A stretch of DNA of 64,000 nucleotides from Sphingobium lignivorans. Lineage in GTDB: Bacteria > Pseudomonadota > Alphaproteobacteria > Sphingomonadales > Sphingomonadaceae. The translations under genes were made by a program, and so were the position numbers. Where the stretch lies: positions 3,689,001-3,753,000 of the forward strand of contig NZ_JACHKA010000001.1 of assembly GCF_014203955.1 (NCBI RefSeq), written 5' to 3'. The notes under the pieces are model-generated. The model was not told the origin of the DNA. It worked only from the letters and a program-made list of their open reading frames with translations, and did no database searches. Numbering within the stretch: the first letter of the stretch is position 1; each line of letters begins with the position of its first letter. This document shows positions 1 to 9,379 of this stretch, piece after piece.

Positions 1-1079
1 TGCCCGGCCACCGGAACGGACGGCGTGAAGCGAAGCGCGGCATTGGGAACGAGCAGGACATTCTGCTTGTCCGACGTCACGATGTCCGCCGTGGCGGTCA
101 TGCCGGGGCGTAGCTCCAGCTCGGCATTGGCGACGGAGAGATCCGCCGCATAGGACACCACCTGGCTGCTCGTGGCTGCGGTCGAGGCAGTCGTCGAGGA
201 AGCGCTCGCCGTGGAAGCCGAGAGATTGGAGCCGATGTCGACGCGCGTGATCGTCGCCGGGAAAGTCCTGCCGGGGAAGGCATCCACGGTGAAGGTGGCG
301 CTCTGCCCTTCCTTCACGGCACCGACATCCGCCTCGTCGATGGCGACTTCCAGCTTCATCTTGGAGAGGTCCTCGGCAATGACGAACAGAGTGGGCGTGT
401 TGAACGACGCCGCCACGGTCTGGCCGGGATCGACCTGACGCGCCAGCACGACGCCCGAGACGGGCGAGCGGATGATCGCCCGCGCGCGCTGGGTCTGGCT
501 TTGCGACAATGACGCCTGACTGGCCAGCACATTGGCCTGCGCCACCTTGAGCGCCGCCTGCGCGCGCTGCATGTTGGCGCGACCCGCCTGCAGCTCCGTG
601 CCCGATGGCACGCGGCCACCCGACAGCCGGGCGACTTCCTCCAGCCTGGCAAGTTGCGCCTTGGCTTCCGCCAGCGTCGCTTCCGCCTGCCCGACCTGCG
701 CCTGGTTCGCGGCGAGCTGGGCGCGGCCCTGCCGGATCTGGTCCTCGATCTGCTCGGGATCGATCTCCGCGAGCGGCTGGCCCTCGGCCACCCGATCATT
801 GACGTCCACCAGCACGCGCACCACGAGGCCCGACAATTGCGAGCCGACCGTCACCTGATTGGTTGGCGCGAGCTTGCCGGTCGCGGAGACGGTCGTGACG
901 AGGTGCCCGCGCTCGACCGGCGTGGTGACATAGCGCGGCGCGTCGGAACCGCCGAAAAAGCGCAGCGCGAGCCACAACAGGACGAGCAGGCCCAGCGCGA
1001 GGAGGACCCATTTCAGATGACGGCGCCACGCCGGTTGTGGCTTCACGCCCAGAAAGGCATCGAGGTCTTGGTCAGCCAT
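1..1079 (-). CDS. Efflux RND/ABC periplasmic adaptor (MacA/HlyD-type), 3' end cut by window
   Basis: The frame is open from the ATG at 1079 to the window edge, so about 359 residues are visible and the C-terminus is missing. The N-terminus (MADQDLDAFLGVK) is followed by one membrane anchor rich in L, V and A at about residues 24-40. Next come a lipoyl-like half ('LVTTVSATGKLAPTNQVTVG'), a long Q/A/E-rich helical hairpin (about residues 110-190), the second lipoyl half ('IIRSPVSGVVL') and a beta-barrel domain. This order is that of MacA-type adaptors, which link an inner-membrane pump to an outer-membrane channel. The gene starts 15 bp after the stop of the outer-membrane factor gene, so they form one operon. 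A MacB-like ABC permease is expected just beyond the left edge, but this is inference. Confidence 0.88.
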   Translation of the reverse strand, partial: MADQDLDAFLGVKPQPAWRRHLKWVLLALGLLVLLWLALRFFGGSDAPRYVTTPVERGHLVTTVSATGKLAPTNQVTVGSQLSGLVVRVLVDVNDRVAEGQPLAEIDPEQIEDQIRQGRAQLAANQAQVGQAEATLAEAKAQLARLEEVARLSGGRVPSGTELQAGRANMQRAQAALKVAQANVLASQASLSQSQTQRARAIIRSPVSGVVLARQVDPGQTVAASFNTPTLFVIAEDLSKMKLEVAIDEADVGAVKEGQSATFTVDAFPGRTFPATITRVDIGSNLSASTASASSTTASTAATSSQVVSYAADLSVANAELELRPGMTATADIVTSDKQNVLLVPNAALRFTPSVPVAG

Positions 1080-1094
1080 TGATCCTGTTCCCGG

Positions 1095-2546
1095 TCATCT
1101 GGATGGAGCCGGCGCAACGGGCGCGGCGGATGAATCCCACCCGCCGCCAAGCGCCGCATAAAGAGCGATGAGCGCGGACGCCTTGTCCGCCTGCGCCTGC
1201 ACGAGGCCGTTGCGCGCGGAGACGAGTGCGGCTTCCTGCGCATTGAGCGTCGTGAAATCGGTGAGGCCACTGCGATACTGGTCGCGCGCCAGCAGCGCCG
1301 ATGCGCTGGCGGCATCGAGCGCGGTGGCGAACTGCCCTTCCCGCTCCCGGGCGGCACGCAGCGCCACGAACGCGTTCTCGACATCCTCCAGCGCGGACAG
1401 CACGGCCGACCGGTAAGCCGCGAAGGCACCGTCCGCCGCCGCCCGGCTGGCGCGATATTGCGCCTGCAGCCGGCCACCACTGAACAGCGCCTGCCCGATG
1501 CTGGCGAAGAGGCCGCCAGTGATGGTGTCCAGGATGCTGCCCGCATTGCTCGCATTGGACGCAAGATTGCCGCCGATGCTGAGCGAGGGCAGCAATTGCG
1601 CGCGCGCCACGCCGATCTGCGCGCTGGCGGCAAGAAGCGCGCTCTCGGCGGAGCGCACGTCCGGCCGCTGGCGCAGCACATCGGCGGGAATACCCATCGC
1701 CACATCGTCCGGCCCGTCGGGAATAGGCGTGGGCTGCTCCAGCACCGGTTTCACCGCGCCCGGCGCCTGCCCGGTCAGCACGCCGAGACGCGACACCGCG
1801 GCATTATATTGCTGCTCAAGCGCGGGTAGTGTGGCGGCCGTCTGCGCCCGGCTCGCGCGCGCCTGCTCGGCGTCCACCGAGGAGACCAGGCCCGCCTGCA
1901 CCCGGAAGCCGGCGATCTCCAGATTGTCGTCCTGAATGGCGAGATTGGCCCGCGCGTTCGCGATCTGCGCCTGCAGCGCCCGGGCGAGTACATAGTTGCG
2001 CGCGACTTCGCTCTCCACGGAAAGGATCACGGCTGCATAATCGAAGCCCGCGCCCTCATATTGCGCGCGGCTCGCCGCGACCGCGCTGCGCAGCCCGCCG
2101 AACAGGTCCACCTGATAGCTGGCATCCAGCCCGAGCGAGAAATTGCTCCGGCCGCCGCCGTCGATAGTGGTCACCGAGCCGTCCGGCAGCGTGATCGTCG
2201 AGCCACCACCGCGCACCGGCTCGGTGCGACTGAACCCGGCCGAGCCGTTGACGCTCGGCAGCAGGGATGCGCCGCTCACCACCAGCGCCTCGCGCGCCTG
2301 ACGGAGCCGGGCGACCGCCTGGGCGATATCGAGGTTCGAGGCCGCGGCCTGCTCGACGAGGCCAGTCAGCACCGGATCATCGAAGCGGCGCCACCAAGCC
2401 GTAAGATCTTCCACGCCGGACGCCGCCGTGACGGACCAGCCATCCGGAACCCCCAGCGCACTCGCGCTGCGCGGAGGGGACGCGGGGCCGGCACTGCAGG
2501 AAGGCAGCAGGATGACAGCCGCCAGCAACGAGGACATGCGCTTCAT
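1095..2546 (-). CDS. NodT/OprM-family outer-membrane efflux lipoprotein
   Basis: The product is an outer-membrane channel of a tripartite efflux system, about 483 residues long, which is normal for the family. Translation from the ATG at 2546 gives a lipoprotein signal (MKRMSSLLAAVILLPSC) with a lipobox ending at Cys17. The frame stays open upstream to 2600, but the longer start would bury the signal peptide. Two repeated outer-membrane-factor domains follow, with typical stretches such as 'LRQRPDVRSAESALLAASA' and 'QYRSGLTDFTTLNAQE'. It is the first gene of the unit with the adaptor at 1-1079. The upstream 111 bp separate it from an unrelated minus-strand gene. Confidence 0.93.
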   Translation of the reverse strand: MKRMSSLLAAVILLPSCSAGPASPPRSASALGVPDGWSVTAASGVEDLTAWWRRFDDPVLTGLVEQAAASNLDIAQAVARLRQAREALVVSGASLLPSVNGSAGFSRTEPVRGGGSTITLPDGSVTTIDGGGRSNFSLGLDASYQVDLFGGLRSAVAASRAQYEGAGFDYAAVILSVESEVARNYVLARALQAQIANARANLAIQDDNLEIAGFRVQAGLVSSVDAEQARASRAQTAATLPALEQQYNAAVSRLGVLTGQAPGAVKPVLEQPTPIPDGPDDVAMGIPADVLRQRPDVRSAESALLAASAQIGVARAQLLPSLSIGGNLASNASNAGSILDTITGGLFASIGQALFSGGRLQAQYRASRAAADGAFAAYRSAVLSALEDVENAFVALRAAREREGQFATALDAASASALLARDQYRSGLTDFTTLNAQEAALVSARNGLVQAQADKASALIALYAALGGGWDSSAAPVAPAPSR

Positions 2547-2657
2547 GGCTCTATCCATGGGGAACGGGCGGGGCCTTCGTCCAGCGGCAAATTGTCGCAA
2601 AGTGTTACGAAGCGGAAATCAGCCGATGCCGGGAGCCGCGGCCATTTCCCCGACGCA

Positions 2658-2843
2658 TCAGTCGAGCGGGACGAGGCGCAGCACGATCGCCGTCCAGCCA
2701 AGGGAAAGCGCGGCGGCCATCCCCCCGATGGCCGGCTCCCAGCCCGGAAACTGCCGCATCAGGGCAATCGCGCCGGACAGGAACAGGATGGCGCCGGCGC
2801 ACATCAGGATCGTCTGGGCGGCCCGTCTCCAGAAAGTGCGCAT
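2658..2843 (-). CDS. Small two-helix membrane protein, unknown function
   Basis: This is a 61-residue protein starting at MRTFWRRAAQ, with a good ribosome site (GGGAGTGAG) immediately before the ATG. Two hydrophobic segments (about residues 10-26 and 36-52) flank a short loop containing 'RQFPGWEP', and the end is 'LRLVPLD'. The longer open frame to 2936 would run into the preceding gene and is not needed. The gene begins one base after the stop of the pyruvyl-transferase-like gene, so it is cotranscribed and may serve the same surface-polysaccharide function. No family was recognised. Confidence 0.6.
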   Translation of the reverse strand: MRTFWRRAAQTILMCAGAILFLSGAIALMRQFPGWEPAIGGMAAALSLGWTAIVLRLVPLD

Positions 2844-2844
2844 C

Positions 2845-3837
2845 TCACTCCCTCCCCAGCCGCGAGAGCGCCACGACTGCCGTGGCGGCATCACCGGCGA
2901 CGCAGGCATTGTCCAGCCCTTCGAGCCAGAGGGCATGATAAGCGCTCACCTTGCGGGTGCGATTATCCAGTGCGACATGGGGGATGCCCAGCAGGATGCT
3001 CAGGATATGGCCGTGCAGGCGATCCGTGATGACGGTCTCGCCCGCCGCCAGCAAGGCAAGCCCGCGATCCAGCCGCCAGCGGGCCTGGGCATTCAGCACC
3101 TCGATGTGGCGAGCCATGCGGGACCAACGCCCGCTGCGCAGTGCCTTCCACTTTGCCTGCCGCCACACATCCGCCGGCATCGCCGGCAACCGCGCCCAAT
3201 CGACGGGCGTCGTGCCGAGGCTGTCGAACGGCGCATATTCCTCCCCCGATTGCTCGCCATCGCTGCGCAGCAGCAGGACGAGCGGACGATCCGGCGTCAC
3301 CGGGCGGGGCAGCGGCCCGAGCGCGAACGCGCAATCCGGCGCCAGGATCACGGGACAATCGAAATGCGATTGCGCGAAAGCCGCGCTGGCGCGATCGCGG
3401 ACCATGAGATGGAACTGGCCATGAGCGGCAATCGCCGCCGCCGTCTCCCGGGCGCCCTCCTCCCCATCGAAATGGATGGACTGCGGAAGCTGGACAATCA
3501 CCCGGTCCGGCAGATGCCGAAGCAGTGTCCAGCGCAATTGCTGATGGGCCGGGTAGATGTCGCCGAAATTGCCGCCGCCGATGATGAACACCGGCCCTTG
3601 CGGGCAGTGGCGGACCAGCGCGTCCAGCGAGAAATCCTTATGGCTGGCGGCATAGGACGCGTCCCGGCCCGCCAGCGATCTCAACAGGCTGGATGCGCCG
3701 AGCCAGATCGCACTGTCACCCACATTGGCGTAATCGGGAAAGTCGAGCAGCGCATAGGAGTCCCCCTGCCGGAGGAAGGGCCGTACGGCCTCATGCAGCG
3801 CCGCACGCTGCCGTTCGATGATCTCGATATGATTCAT
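2845..3837 (-). CDS. Polysaccharide pyruvyl transferase family protein (ExoV-like)
   Basis: The protein is about 330 residues from the ATG at 3837. It carries features of the family that adds pyruvate ketals to exopolysaccharide sugars: 'DFPDYANVGDSAIW' near the N-terminus, 'VFIIGGGNFGDIYP', 'VIVQLPQSIHFDG', and a C-terminal 'ETVITDRLHGHILSILLG', a loop common in this family. A TTG 57 bases upstream would overlap the preceding stop by 4 bp and is an alternative start. The acyltransferase gene lies directly upstream on the same strand and a small membrane protein directly downstream. The trio looks like a piece of a capsule or exopolysaccharide decoration unit. The sugar acceptor is unknown. 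Confidence 0.85.
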   Translation of the reverse strand: MNHIEIIERQRAALHEAVRPFLRQGDSYALLDFPDYANVGDSAIWLGASSLLRSLAGRDASYAASHKDFSLDALVRHCPQGPVFIIGGGNFGDIYPAHQQLRWTLLRHLPDRVIVQLPQSIHFDGEEGARETAAAIAAHGQFHLMVRDRASAAFAQSHFDCPVILAPDCAFALGPLPRPVTPDRPLVLLLRSDGEQSGEEYAPFDSLGTTPVDWARLPAMPADVWRQAKWKALRSGRWSRMARHIEVLNAQARWRLDRGLALLAAGETVITDRLHGHILSILLGIPHVALDNRTRKVSAYHALWLEGLDNACVAGDAATAVVALSRLGRE

Positions 3838-3890
3838 GCCGGGCCTTATCGACGAAGATGCGCCTGCCGTGAAGCCAGCCGGCCGCGCCG

Positions 3891-4502
3891 TCAACGCCTC
3901 ACGAAGCTGTCGCTCGCCCGCACGTCCTTGACATAAGTGGCAGGATTGCCTCGCCAGAGCTGTTTGGCCGGCACGTCCCGGTCGACAACCGATCCCGCCG
4001 CGATCACGGCATGGTCCCCGATGCTCACCCCGGGCAACACCACCACACCGCGCGCCAGCCAGACATTGCGACCCAGCGTGATCGGCCGGACCGATGCCGC
4101 GCTGCCCTCATGCACGGCATGGAAATTGGCGTCGCACAGCACGCTGTTGTTGCCGATGAGGCAATGGTCGCCGATGGTGACGGCGCTCTCGGCATAGATG
4201 CGCACACCGGTGTTGAGCAGGACGCGCTTGCCGACCTTGATGGCGCCGCCCTTCGCCGCGATGAGGCCCACGGCATCGAGCGTTCCGAAGATCCGCACGC
4301 CTTCGCCCAGCGTGATCGACCCCTCGTTGCGGACATCGACCGGCTTGCCGCGCAAATCGATGCGGCCCTCGCAAAGCACGTTGGCGCGCTTGAGCTTATG
4401 CTGCCCCCAATGCAGCATCAGACGTCCCCACATCGCCGATCTGCTCCCCGGCCAGCCCCCGCTTTTGCTAGCCGAATCTCGCAGGTCTGACAACAGGAAC
4501 AT
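3891..4502 (-). CDS. Hexapeptide-repeat acyltransferase (WbbJ/Maa-like)
   Basis: This is a left-handed beta-helix acyltransferase, probably an O-acetyltransferase acting on a surface sugar. From the ATG at 4502 (MFLLSDLRDS) it is about 203 residues. It shows successive hexapeptide turns ('ITLGEGVRIFGT', 'IKVGKRVLLNTGVRI', 'VTIGDHCLIGNNSVL') and ends with the trimer-cap pattern 'VIAAGSVVDRDVPAKQLWRGNPA'. The internal His of 'DANFHAVHEG' is placed like the catalytic His of the family. The frame is open to 4643, and the start is uncertain because no strong ribosome site was seen. It is divergent from the glucan phosphorylase gene and followed by the pyruvyl-transferase-like gene. Confidence 0.85.
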   Translation of the reverse strand: MFLLSDLRDSASKSGGWPGSRSAMWGRLMLHWGQHKLKRANVLCEGRIDLRGKPVDVRNEGSITLGEGVRIFGTLDAVGLIAAKGGAIKVGKRVLLNTGVRIYAESAVTIGDHCLIGNNSVLCDANFHAVHEGSAASVRPITLGRNVWLARGVVVLPGVSIGDHAVIAAGSVVDRDVPAKQLWRGNPATYVKDVRASDSFVRR

Positions 4503-4634
4503 CAGTCTGCCAGCAGGAACAGACCAAGCCTGAAGGGACGGTGGCTCGGCATATCGCTGCGCGTCGCCCGCTTTGATCAAGGGCAAGGACCGGCGCGCGG
4601 AACGGGGGCAGCCTCCCGCCGGACGGAGCGCCCG

Positions 4635-6335
4635 ATGACACATCCTCTCGATTCATTCCTGGCCAGCACGCACATCGCCTACTTCACCATGGAAATCGCG
4701 CTGCGGGCCGAAATGCACACTTATAGCGGGGGTCTGGGCGTGCTGGCCGGCGATACCGCGCGCTCCTGCGCCGATCTCCAGATACCGGTCGTCTTCGTCT
4801 CGCTGGCCAGCCGGGCAGGCTATCTGCGCCAGGAGATCGATGCCGATGGCCGTCAGATCGACTATCCCGATCCGTGGGACCCCGCGCAATGGACCGTCCC
4901 GCTCGATGCCATGATCGCCATTCGGCTGGAGGGACGGCAGGTCTGGATCCGCCCGTGGCTCTACATCCAGGAATCGCCGCTGGGAACGCAGGTCCCCGTC
5001 ATCCTGCTGGATACCGACATCGAGCAGAACGACCCTGCCGACCGCGCCATCACGGCAGCATTATACGGCGACGGACAGGACTATCGATTGCGGCAGGAAT
5101 CGGTGCTCGGCATTGGCGGCGTCCGCATCCTGCAGGCGCTCGGCTTCGACATACAGAGCTACCATATGAACGAAGGCCATTCGGCGCTCCTCACTATCGA
5201 GCTGCTGCGCCGCTACCCATGGCGGAGCGATCGCACCGACAGTTCGCAGACGCGCCACGACGCCGAGCGGGTCATCGAGCGCTGCATCTTCACGACCCAT
5301 ACCCCGGTCGAATCGGGGCATGACCGCTTCCCCTACGAGCTGGTCCACCGCACGCTCGACGGCTTCATCGACGTGGATGAGCTCAAGCGCTTCGCCGGGG
5401 AGGAAACATGCAACATGACGCGGCTGGCCCTGGCTCTGAGCGGCTATGTGAACGGCGTTGCCCGAAGCCACGCCGCGACGACGGCCCGGATGTTTCCGGG
5501 CTACCGGGTGCGCGCGATCACCAATGGCGTGCATGTCGGCACCTGGGCCCATCCGCGCCTCGCCGCGCTGTTCGCGTCACTTCTGCCGCACTGGTCCCAT
5601 GAGCCGGAAGTGCTGGCGCTGGCGGACCAGCTTCCCGACGAGGCCGTCTGGCAAGCGCATGAAGCCGCACGGGCGGATCTGGTGACGCTGACGCTGGAGC
5701 GCACCGGCGTGTCGCTCGACCCCCACCTGCCGACGATCGGCTTCGCGCGCCGCATGACCGGCTACAAGCGGCCGGACCTCATCTTCAGCGACATGGAGCG
5801 CCTGCTCGCCATTCACCGCAACCGCCCCTTCCAGATCGTGATGGCGGGCAAGGCCCACCCGCAGGACGAGGAAGGCAAGCGCCTGATCGCCGACATTCAT
5901 GACCATATCGCGCGGATGAAAGGCCAGATCACCATGGCATTCCTGCCCAATTACGACATCGACATCGCCAAGCTGCTGGTCGCGGGCGCCGACATCTGGC
6001 TCAACACACCGCTGCCGCCCATGGAAGCATCCGGGACCAGCGGCATGAAGGCCGCCGTGAACGGCGTGCTCAACCTCAGCGTGCTGGACGGCTGGTGGGC
6101 GGAAGGATGCATCGAGGGCGTGACCGGCTGGGCGATCGGCTCAAGGACCGACCTGGATGGCGAACGCCACGCGGACGAGCTGTTCGGGAAGCTCGAAGGG
6201 ACCGTCCTGCCGCTCTTCCATGACGACCGGGAACGGTGGATCTGGATGATGAAGCAGTCGATCAGCAAGCTTGCCGCCTATTTCAACAGCCAGCGCATGA
6301 TGCGGCGCTACGCGACGGAGGCCTATCTGCGATGA
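4635..6335 (+). CDS. glgP: Alpha-glucan phosphorylase
   Basis: This cytosolic enzyme releases glucose-1-phosphate from glycogen or maltodextrins. It is 566 residues, the short alpha-glucan phosphorylase type rather than the 800-residue classical form. The N-terminus 'YFTMEIALRAEMHTYSGGLG', the substrate loop 'YHMNEGHSALL' and the PLP region 'EASGTSGMKAAVNG' are visible. Lys472 in GTSGMK fits the Schiff-base lysine. The ATG at 4635 keeps the full conserved N-terminus. A BON-like gene and a zinc alcohol dehydrogenase (opposite strand) follow. Phosphorylase, small stress protein and ADH grouped together suggest a stress or low-oxygen carbon-mobilising island, which is inference. Confidence 0.93.
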   Translation: MTHPLDSFLASTHIAYFTMEIALRAEMHTYSGGLGVLAGDTARSCADLQIPVVFVSLASRAGYLRQEIDADGRQIDYPDPWDPAQWTVPLDAMIAIRLEGRQVWIRPWLYIQESPLGTQVPVILLDTDIEQNDPADRAITAALYGDGQDYRLRQESVLGIGGVRILQALGFDIQSYHMNEGHSALLTIELLRRYPWRSDRTDSSQTRHDAERVIERCIFTTHTPVESGHDRFPYELVHRTLDGFIDVDELKRFAGEETCNMTRLALALSGYVNGVARSHAATTARMFPGYRVRAITNGVHVGTWAHPRLAALFASLLPHWSHEPEVLALADQLPDEAVWQAHEAARADLVTLTLERTGVSLDPHLPTIGFARRMTGYKRPDLIFSDMERLLAIHRNRPFQIVMAGKAHPQDEEGKRLIADIHDHIARMKGQITMAFLPNYDIDIAKLLVAGADIWLNTPLPPMEASGTSGMKAAVNGVLNLSVLDGWWAEGCIEGVTGWAIGSRTDLDGERHADELFGKLEGTVLPLFHDDRERWIWMMKQSISKLAAYFNSQRMMRRYATEAYLR

Positions 6336-6447
6336 CCCTGCCCTGCGGGGCATGACGGTTGATCGAGGTCAAGGACGCTGGCCGCGCACCGGCCCATGAT
6401 CATCATGGCCGACAGCAGGCCCACAGGACTCGCAGGGGAGGTGACCC

Positions 6448-6840
6448 ATGACGCAGCCCAACCAAGTCTGTCTCGATCCGGACATCGCGCGCGCCATCGA
6501 AGCCGCCCTGCGCGCCAATGTCTCCGGCAACCTGGCGCTCGACCGCTATCATGCCGCGCTGGCGGAGATCCTGTCGGCATCGCGCCAGTGGTGCAGCGAG
6601 GCGGACCACGCCATTGCCGAGAAGATCGCCGCTGCGATCAGGGAGAAAGGCATTGCCGGCGTGCTGACCAAGGCCCGCGTCTGCAAGGGAACCGTCCAGC
6701 TTCTCGGGATCGTACCGACCATGCAGGCGCACCGTGCGATCAGCGCCATCGCGCGGGAGACCCCCGGCGTCACCGACGTACGCGATCAGCTGATCTGCCT
6801 GAACCCCGCCTCCGGTGCCTACATGCCCTGCTGCGACTGA
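6448..6840 (+). CDS. BON-like domain small protein
   Basis: This 130-residue protein starts at ATG 6448 behind a near-perfect ribosome site (GGGGAGGTGACCC). The C-terminal half ('GTVQLLGIVPTMQAHRAI', then 'ETPGVTDVRDQLICL') has the turn-strand-helix pattern of a BON domain, a small phospholipid- or ligand-binding fold. The N-terminal half is helical and no signal peptide was seen. Several cysteines lie in the second half (WCSE, RVCKG, LICL and a terminal CCD). It lies 112 bp after the phosphorylase gene on the same strand and is probably cotranscribed. The exact role is unknown. Confidence 0.75.
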   Translation: MTQPNQVCLDPDIARAIEAALRANVSGNLALDRYHAALAEILSASRQWCSEADHAIAEKIAAAIREKGIAGVLTKARVCKGTVQLLGIVPTMQAHRAISAIARETPGVTDVRDQLICLNPASGAYMPCCD

Positions 6841-6891
6841 AGGGCCAGCAGCGGCACCGGCCCCGCCAGCCTCTGCCGCCGCCGGCTTTGC

Positions 6892-7968
6892 TCAGGGACG
6901 GATCGCCACCTTCAGCACGCCGTCGCGCTGATGCGCGAAGAGATCATAAGCGGTCTCGATATCATCCAGCCCGAAATGATGCGTGACCAGTGCGCCGGTA
7001 TCGACCCGGCCGGACTCCACCGTGGCCATCAGCCGGCGCATGCGCTCCTTGCCGCCAGGGCACAATGTCGTGACGATCTTGTTGTCGCCCAAGCCCGCCG
7101 AAAAGGCGTCCAGCGGAATGGTCAGATCGGTCGAATAGACGCCGAGCGACGACAGCGTGCCGCCGGGACGCAGCACCCGCAGCGCCGCCTCGAACGTCGC
7201 CTGCGTACCGAGCGCCTCGATCGCCACGTCGACGCCCCGGCCGCCGGTGATCCTGAGAATCGCCGAGACCGGGTCCTCCTTCGTGAAATCGACCACATGA
7301 TCCGCGCCCATCTTCCGCGAAATAGCGGCACGAGCCGGGAGCGATTCCACCGCGATGATCTCGGATGCGCCCATCAGCCGGGCACCCGCCGTGGCGCAAA
7401 GCCCGATCGGCCCCTGCGCGAACACGGCCACCGTGTCGCCGATCCGGATCTTGCCCGACTCGGCGCCGCTGAAACCGGTCGAGAGGATGTCGGGACACAT
7501 CAGCACCTGCTCGTCCGTCAGCCCGTCAGGGATCGGCGCGAGATTTGCCATGGCATCGGGCACCAGCAGATATTCCGCCTGCGCCCCATCGATCGTGTTG
7601 CCGAAGCGCCAGCCCCCCATGGCCTTCCAGCCATGGCGCGTGCCGGCACCGCACTGGGCATGGCATCCATCGAGCGACGCGTTGGACCAGCCCGAGGGCG
7701 TGATGGCGCCTGCGATCACACGCTGCCCCTCCACATAGCCGGTCACTGCCGATCCCAGCTTCTCGATCACGCCGACGGGCTCGTGGCCGATGGTGAGCCC
7801 ACTCGCCACCGGATACTCGCCCTTCAATATGTGGACGTCCGTTCCGCAGATGGTGGTGGTCGTGATCCGGATGAGCGCATCCAGCGGCCCGACATCCGGG
7901 ACAGGCTTCTCGCCAAGGATGATCCGGCCGGGTTCTATGAAGATCGCCGCGCGCATTTTCTGGGCCAT
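6892..7968 (-). CDS. Zinc-dependent NAD(P) alcohol dehydrogenase (MDR family)
   Basis: This 358-residue medium-chain dehydrogenase oxidises alcohols or reduces carbonyls with NAD(P). Catalytic zinc ligands sit in 'TTICGTDVHILKGEYP' (Cys) and 'LTIGHEPVGVIEKLG' (His-Glu). The four-cysteine structural-zinc loop of classical ADHs is absent: the region reads 'GCHAQCGAGTRHGW', as in the bacterial secondary-alcohol dehydrogenase group. The cofactor fold is at 'VAVFAQGPIGLCATAGA'. It is convergent with the BON-like gene. The gene is monocistronic, with the orphan substrate-binding protein gene 113 bp upstream on the same strand. Substrate specificity cannot be read from the sequence. Confidence 0.92.
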   Translation of the reverse strand: MAQKMRAAIFIEPGRIILGEKPVPDVGPLDALIRITTTTICGTDVHILKGEYPVASGLTIGHEPVGVIEKLGSAVTGYVEGQRVIAGAITPSGWSNASLDGCHAQCGAGTRHGWKAMGGWRFGNTIDGAQAEYLLVPDAMANLAPIPDGLTDEQVLMCPDILSTGFSGAESGKIRIGDTVAVFAQGPIGLCATAGARLMGASEIIAVESLPARAAISRKMGADHVVDFTKEDPVSAILRITGGRGVDVAIEALGTQATFEAALRVLRPGGTLSSLGVYSTDLTIPLDAFSAGLGDNKIVTTLCPGGKERMRRLMATVESGRVDTGALVTHHFGLDDIETAYDLFAHQRDGVLKVAIRP

Positions 7969-8081
7969 GTCCGTCTCCTGTCCGCTCTTGCCCGGCCCAT
8001 TCTAGCGGCTGGAGCACGCGGGGCGCTCGGTAATGTACCGGATTGCGCAGGGTCCTGACTGGTCCGCCGAGTTGGGCTCCG

Positions 8082-9089
8082 TCAGCCCGGTTCACGCTCC
8101 AGCAGCGCGCGCGCATCGCGGGCGACGCTGGGATCGATGAGTCTCGCGAGCGCGTCCCGATCGCGCGCGGGCCGGCCTTCCTGCCGGGCGAGCCACGCTT
8201 CCTCCCGCACGAGAACGTCGAGCAGATCCGGCGCGAGCGCCGCGGGAAAACTGTGGTGGGGCCAGGCCTTGCGGATCAGGTCGACGGGATAGCCCGTCTT
8301 GTCGGCCACCATCTGGATCGCGAGCGTCGGGTCCGCCTTCGCCTCGCGCGACGTGCGCATCAGCGCCGCGACGAAACGCACGATCTGCGCCCGGCGGTGC
8401 GGATCGGCCAGATTGCCCGCAGTGGTATTGAGATTGAACAATTCGTCATAGCCCACGTCCGGCTGGAATAGGATCGCGTCGTCGCCCAGCGCATCCACCG
8501 CGCGCTGCATTTCCGGCTCCCAGATGACCAGCGCATCCGCTTCCTTCGCGATGATGGAGCGGGAAATCTCCTGCGGGCGCGGGACGTTGACGATGCGTAC
8601 GTCCGCCTCGGACAATCCGGCGGACGCAAGCACATTGTGCAGATAGAAGCCGGCCGAGGTCGGCCCCATGGTGGCAATGCGCTTGCCGCGCAGATCCGCC
8701 AGCGTCTCGATGCCCGAGGAACGGCGAGCGACGATCCGGTAATGCCCGCGCGCGACCGTGAGGATGATCCGCAAGTCCGGGCGGCTGAGCGAATTGCGCA
8801 GCGCCTGGGTCTCGGCATGGGTCGCGACATGCGAAGGCTTTTCTTCCGGCGGGAGGAAGAGGATGGGGATGCCGCCATTTCGCACCGCGGCGCCACCCGG
8901 GTAGATGCGGTCGGCCGCGACATGCACGGGCGCCAGTTCGATGGTTTGCAACATGCCGGAAATGCGCAGCGGGTCGCGGCCCTCCTCCGCCTGGGACGCC
9001 GCCGCGCCGCTGGCGGCGAGCAGGATCGCCAGAACGGACGCACATCGCGCTCCAAGCCGTGGGCGCCTCGCGAAGAATGCCTGACTCAC
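8082..9089 (-). CDS. Orphan ABC-type substrate-binding protein (SsuA/NMT1-like), copy 1
   Basis: This is a 335-residue periplasmic binding protein of the nitrate/sulfonate/taurine type. A GTG start at 9089 follows a strong ribosome site (GAGGAGAGG), and a Sec signal (ARRPRLGARCASVLAILLAASGAAASQA) is clear. Family stretches include 'SGIETLADLRGKRIATMGPTS', 'AGLSEADVRIVNV' and 'ALVIWEPEMQRAVDALG'. No permease or ATPase gene is nearby, so how it couples to transport is open. A second protein at 46888-47994 matches it without gaps over about 230 residues, roughly half identical by eye. The ligand is unknown. Confidence 0.9.
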   Translation of the reverse strand: MSQAFFARRPRLGARCASVLAILLAASGAAASQAEEGRDPLRISGMLQTIELAPVHVAADRIYPGGAAVRNGGIPILFLPPEEKPSHVATHAETQALRNSLSRPDLRIILTVARGHYRIVARRSSGIETLADLRGKRIATMGPTSAGFYLHNVLASAGLSEADVRIVNVPRPQEISRSIIAKEADALVIWEPEMQRAVDALGDDAILFQPDVGYDELFNLNTTAGNLADPHRRAQIVRFVAALMRTSREAKADPTLAIQMVADKTGYPVDLIRKAWPHHSFPAALAPDLLDVLVREEAWLARQEGRPARDRDALARLIDPSVARDARALLEREPG

Positions 9090-9379
9090 GCCGCCTCTCC
9101 TCGTTCCAGGGCACTCCTTCTTGGATCACGTTCGCCGTGAGCAGAGGAGCTTCGACCTGCACGTCGTGCATAGCGAGACAGATTTGCCATCGCAAGATAT
9201 TCTACTATCATTGAATATTGAAGGAACGGACGGCGGTCTTCGCCCCCCCGGCGGCGCGGATGCGTAACCGGGGTCGATCGGAGCCTTGCTCGGGTGGCTC
9301 CCACGCCTTCATCGTTCGAATGGGATGCCGTCCAGGCGAACCGCGCAGATTTGCCCGGCTACCCCGGGGGCATGGACCA

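Noticed and set aside
3837..3894. TTG at 3894 as start of the pyruvyl-transferase-like gene
   Set aside because: It would overlap the previous stop (possible coupling), but the added 19 residues lack family features and ATG 3837 precedes the conserved start.
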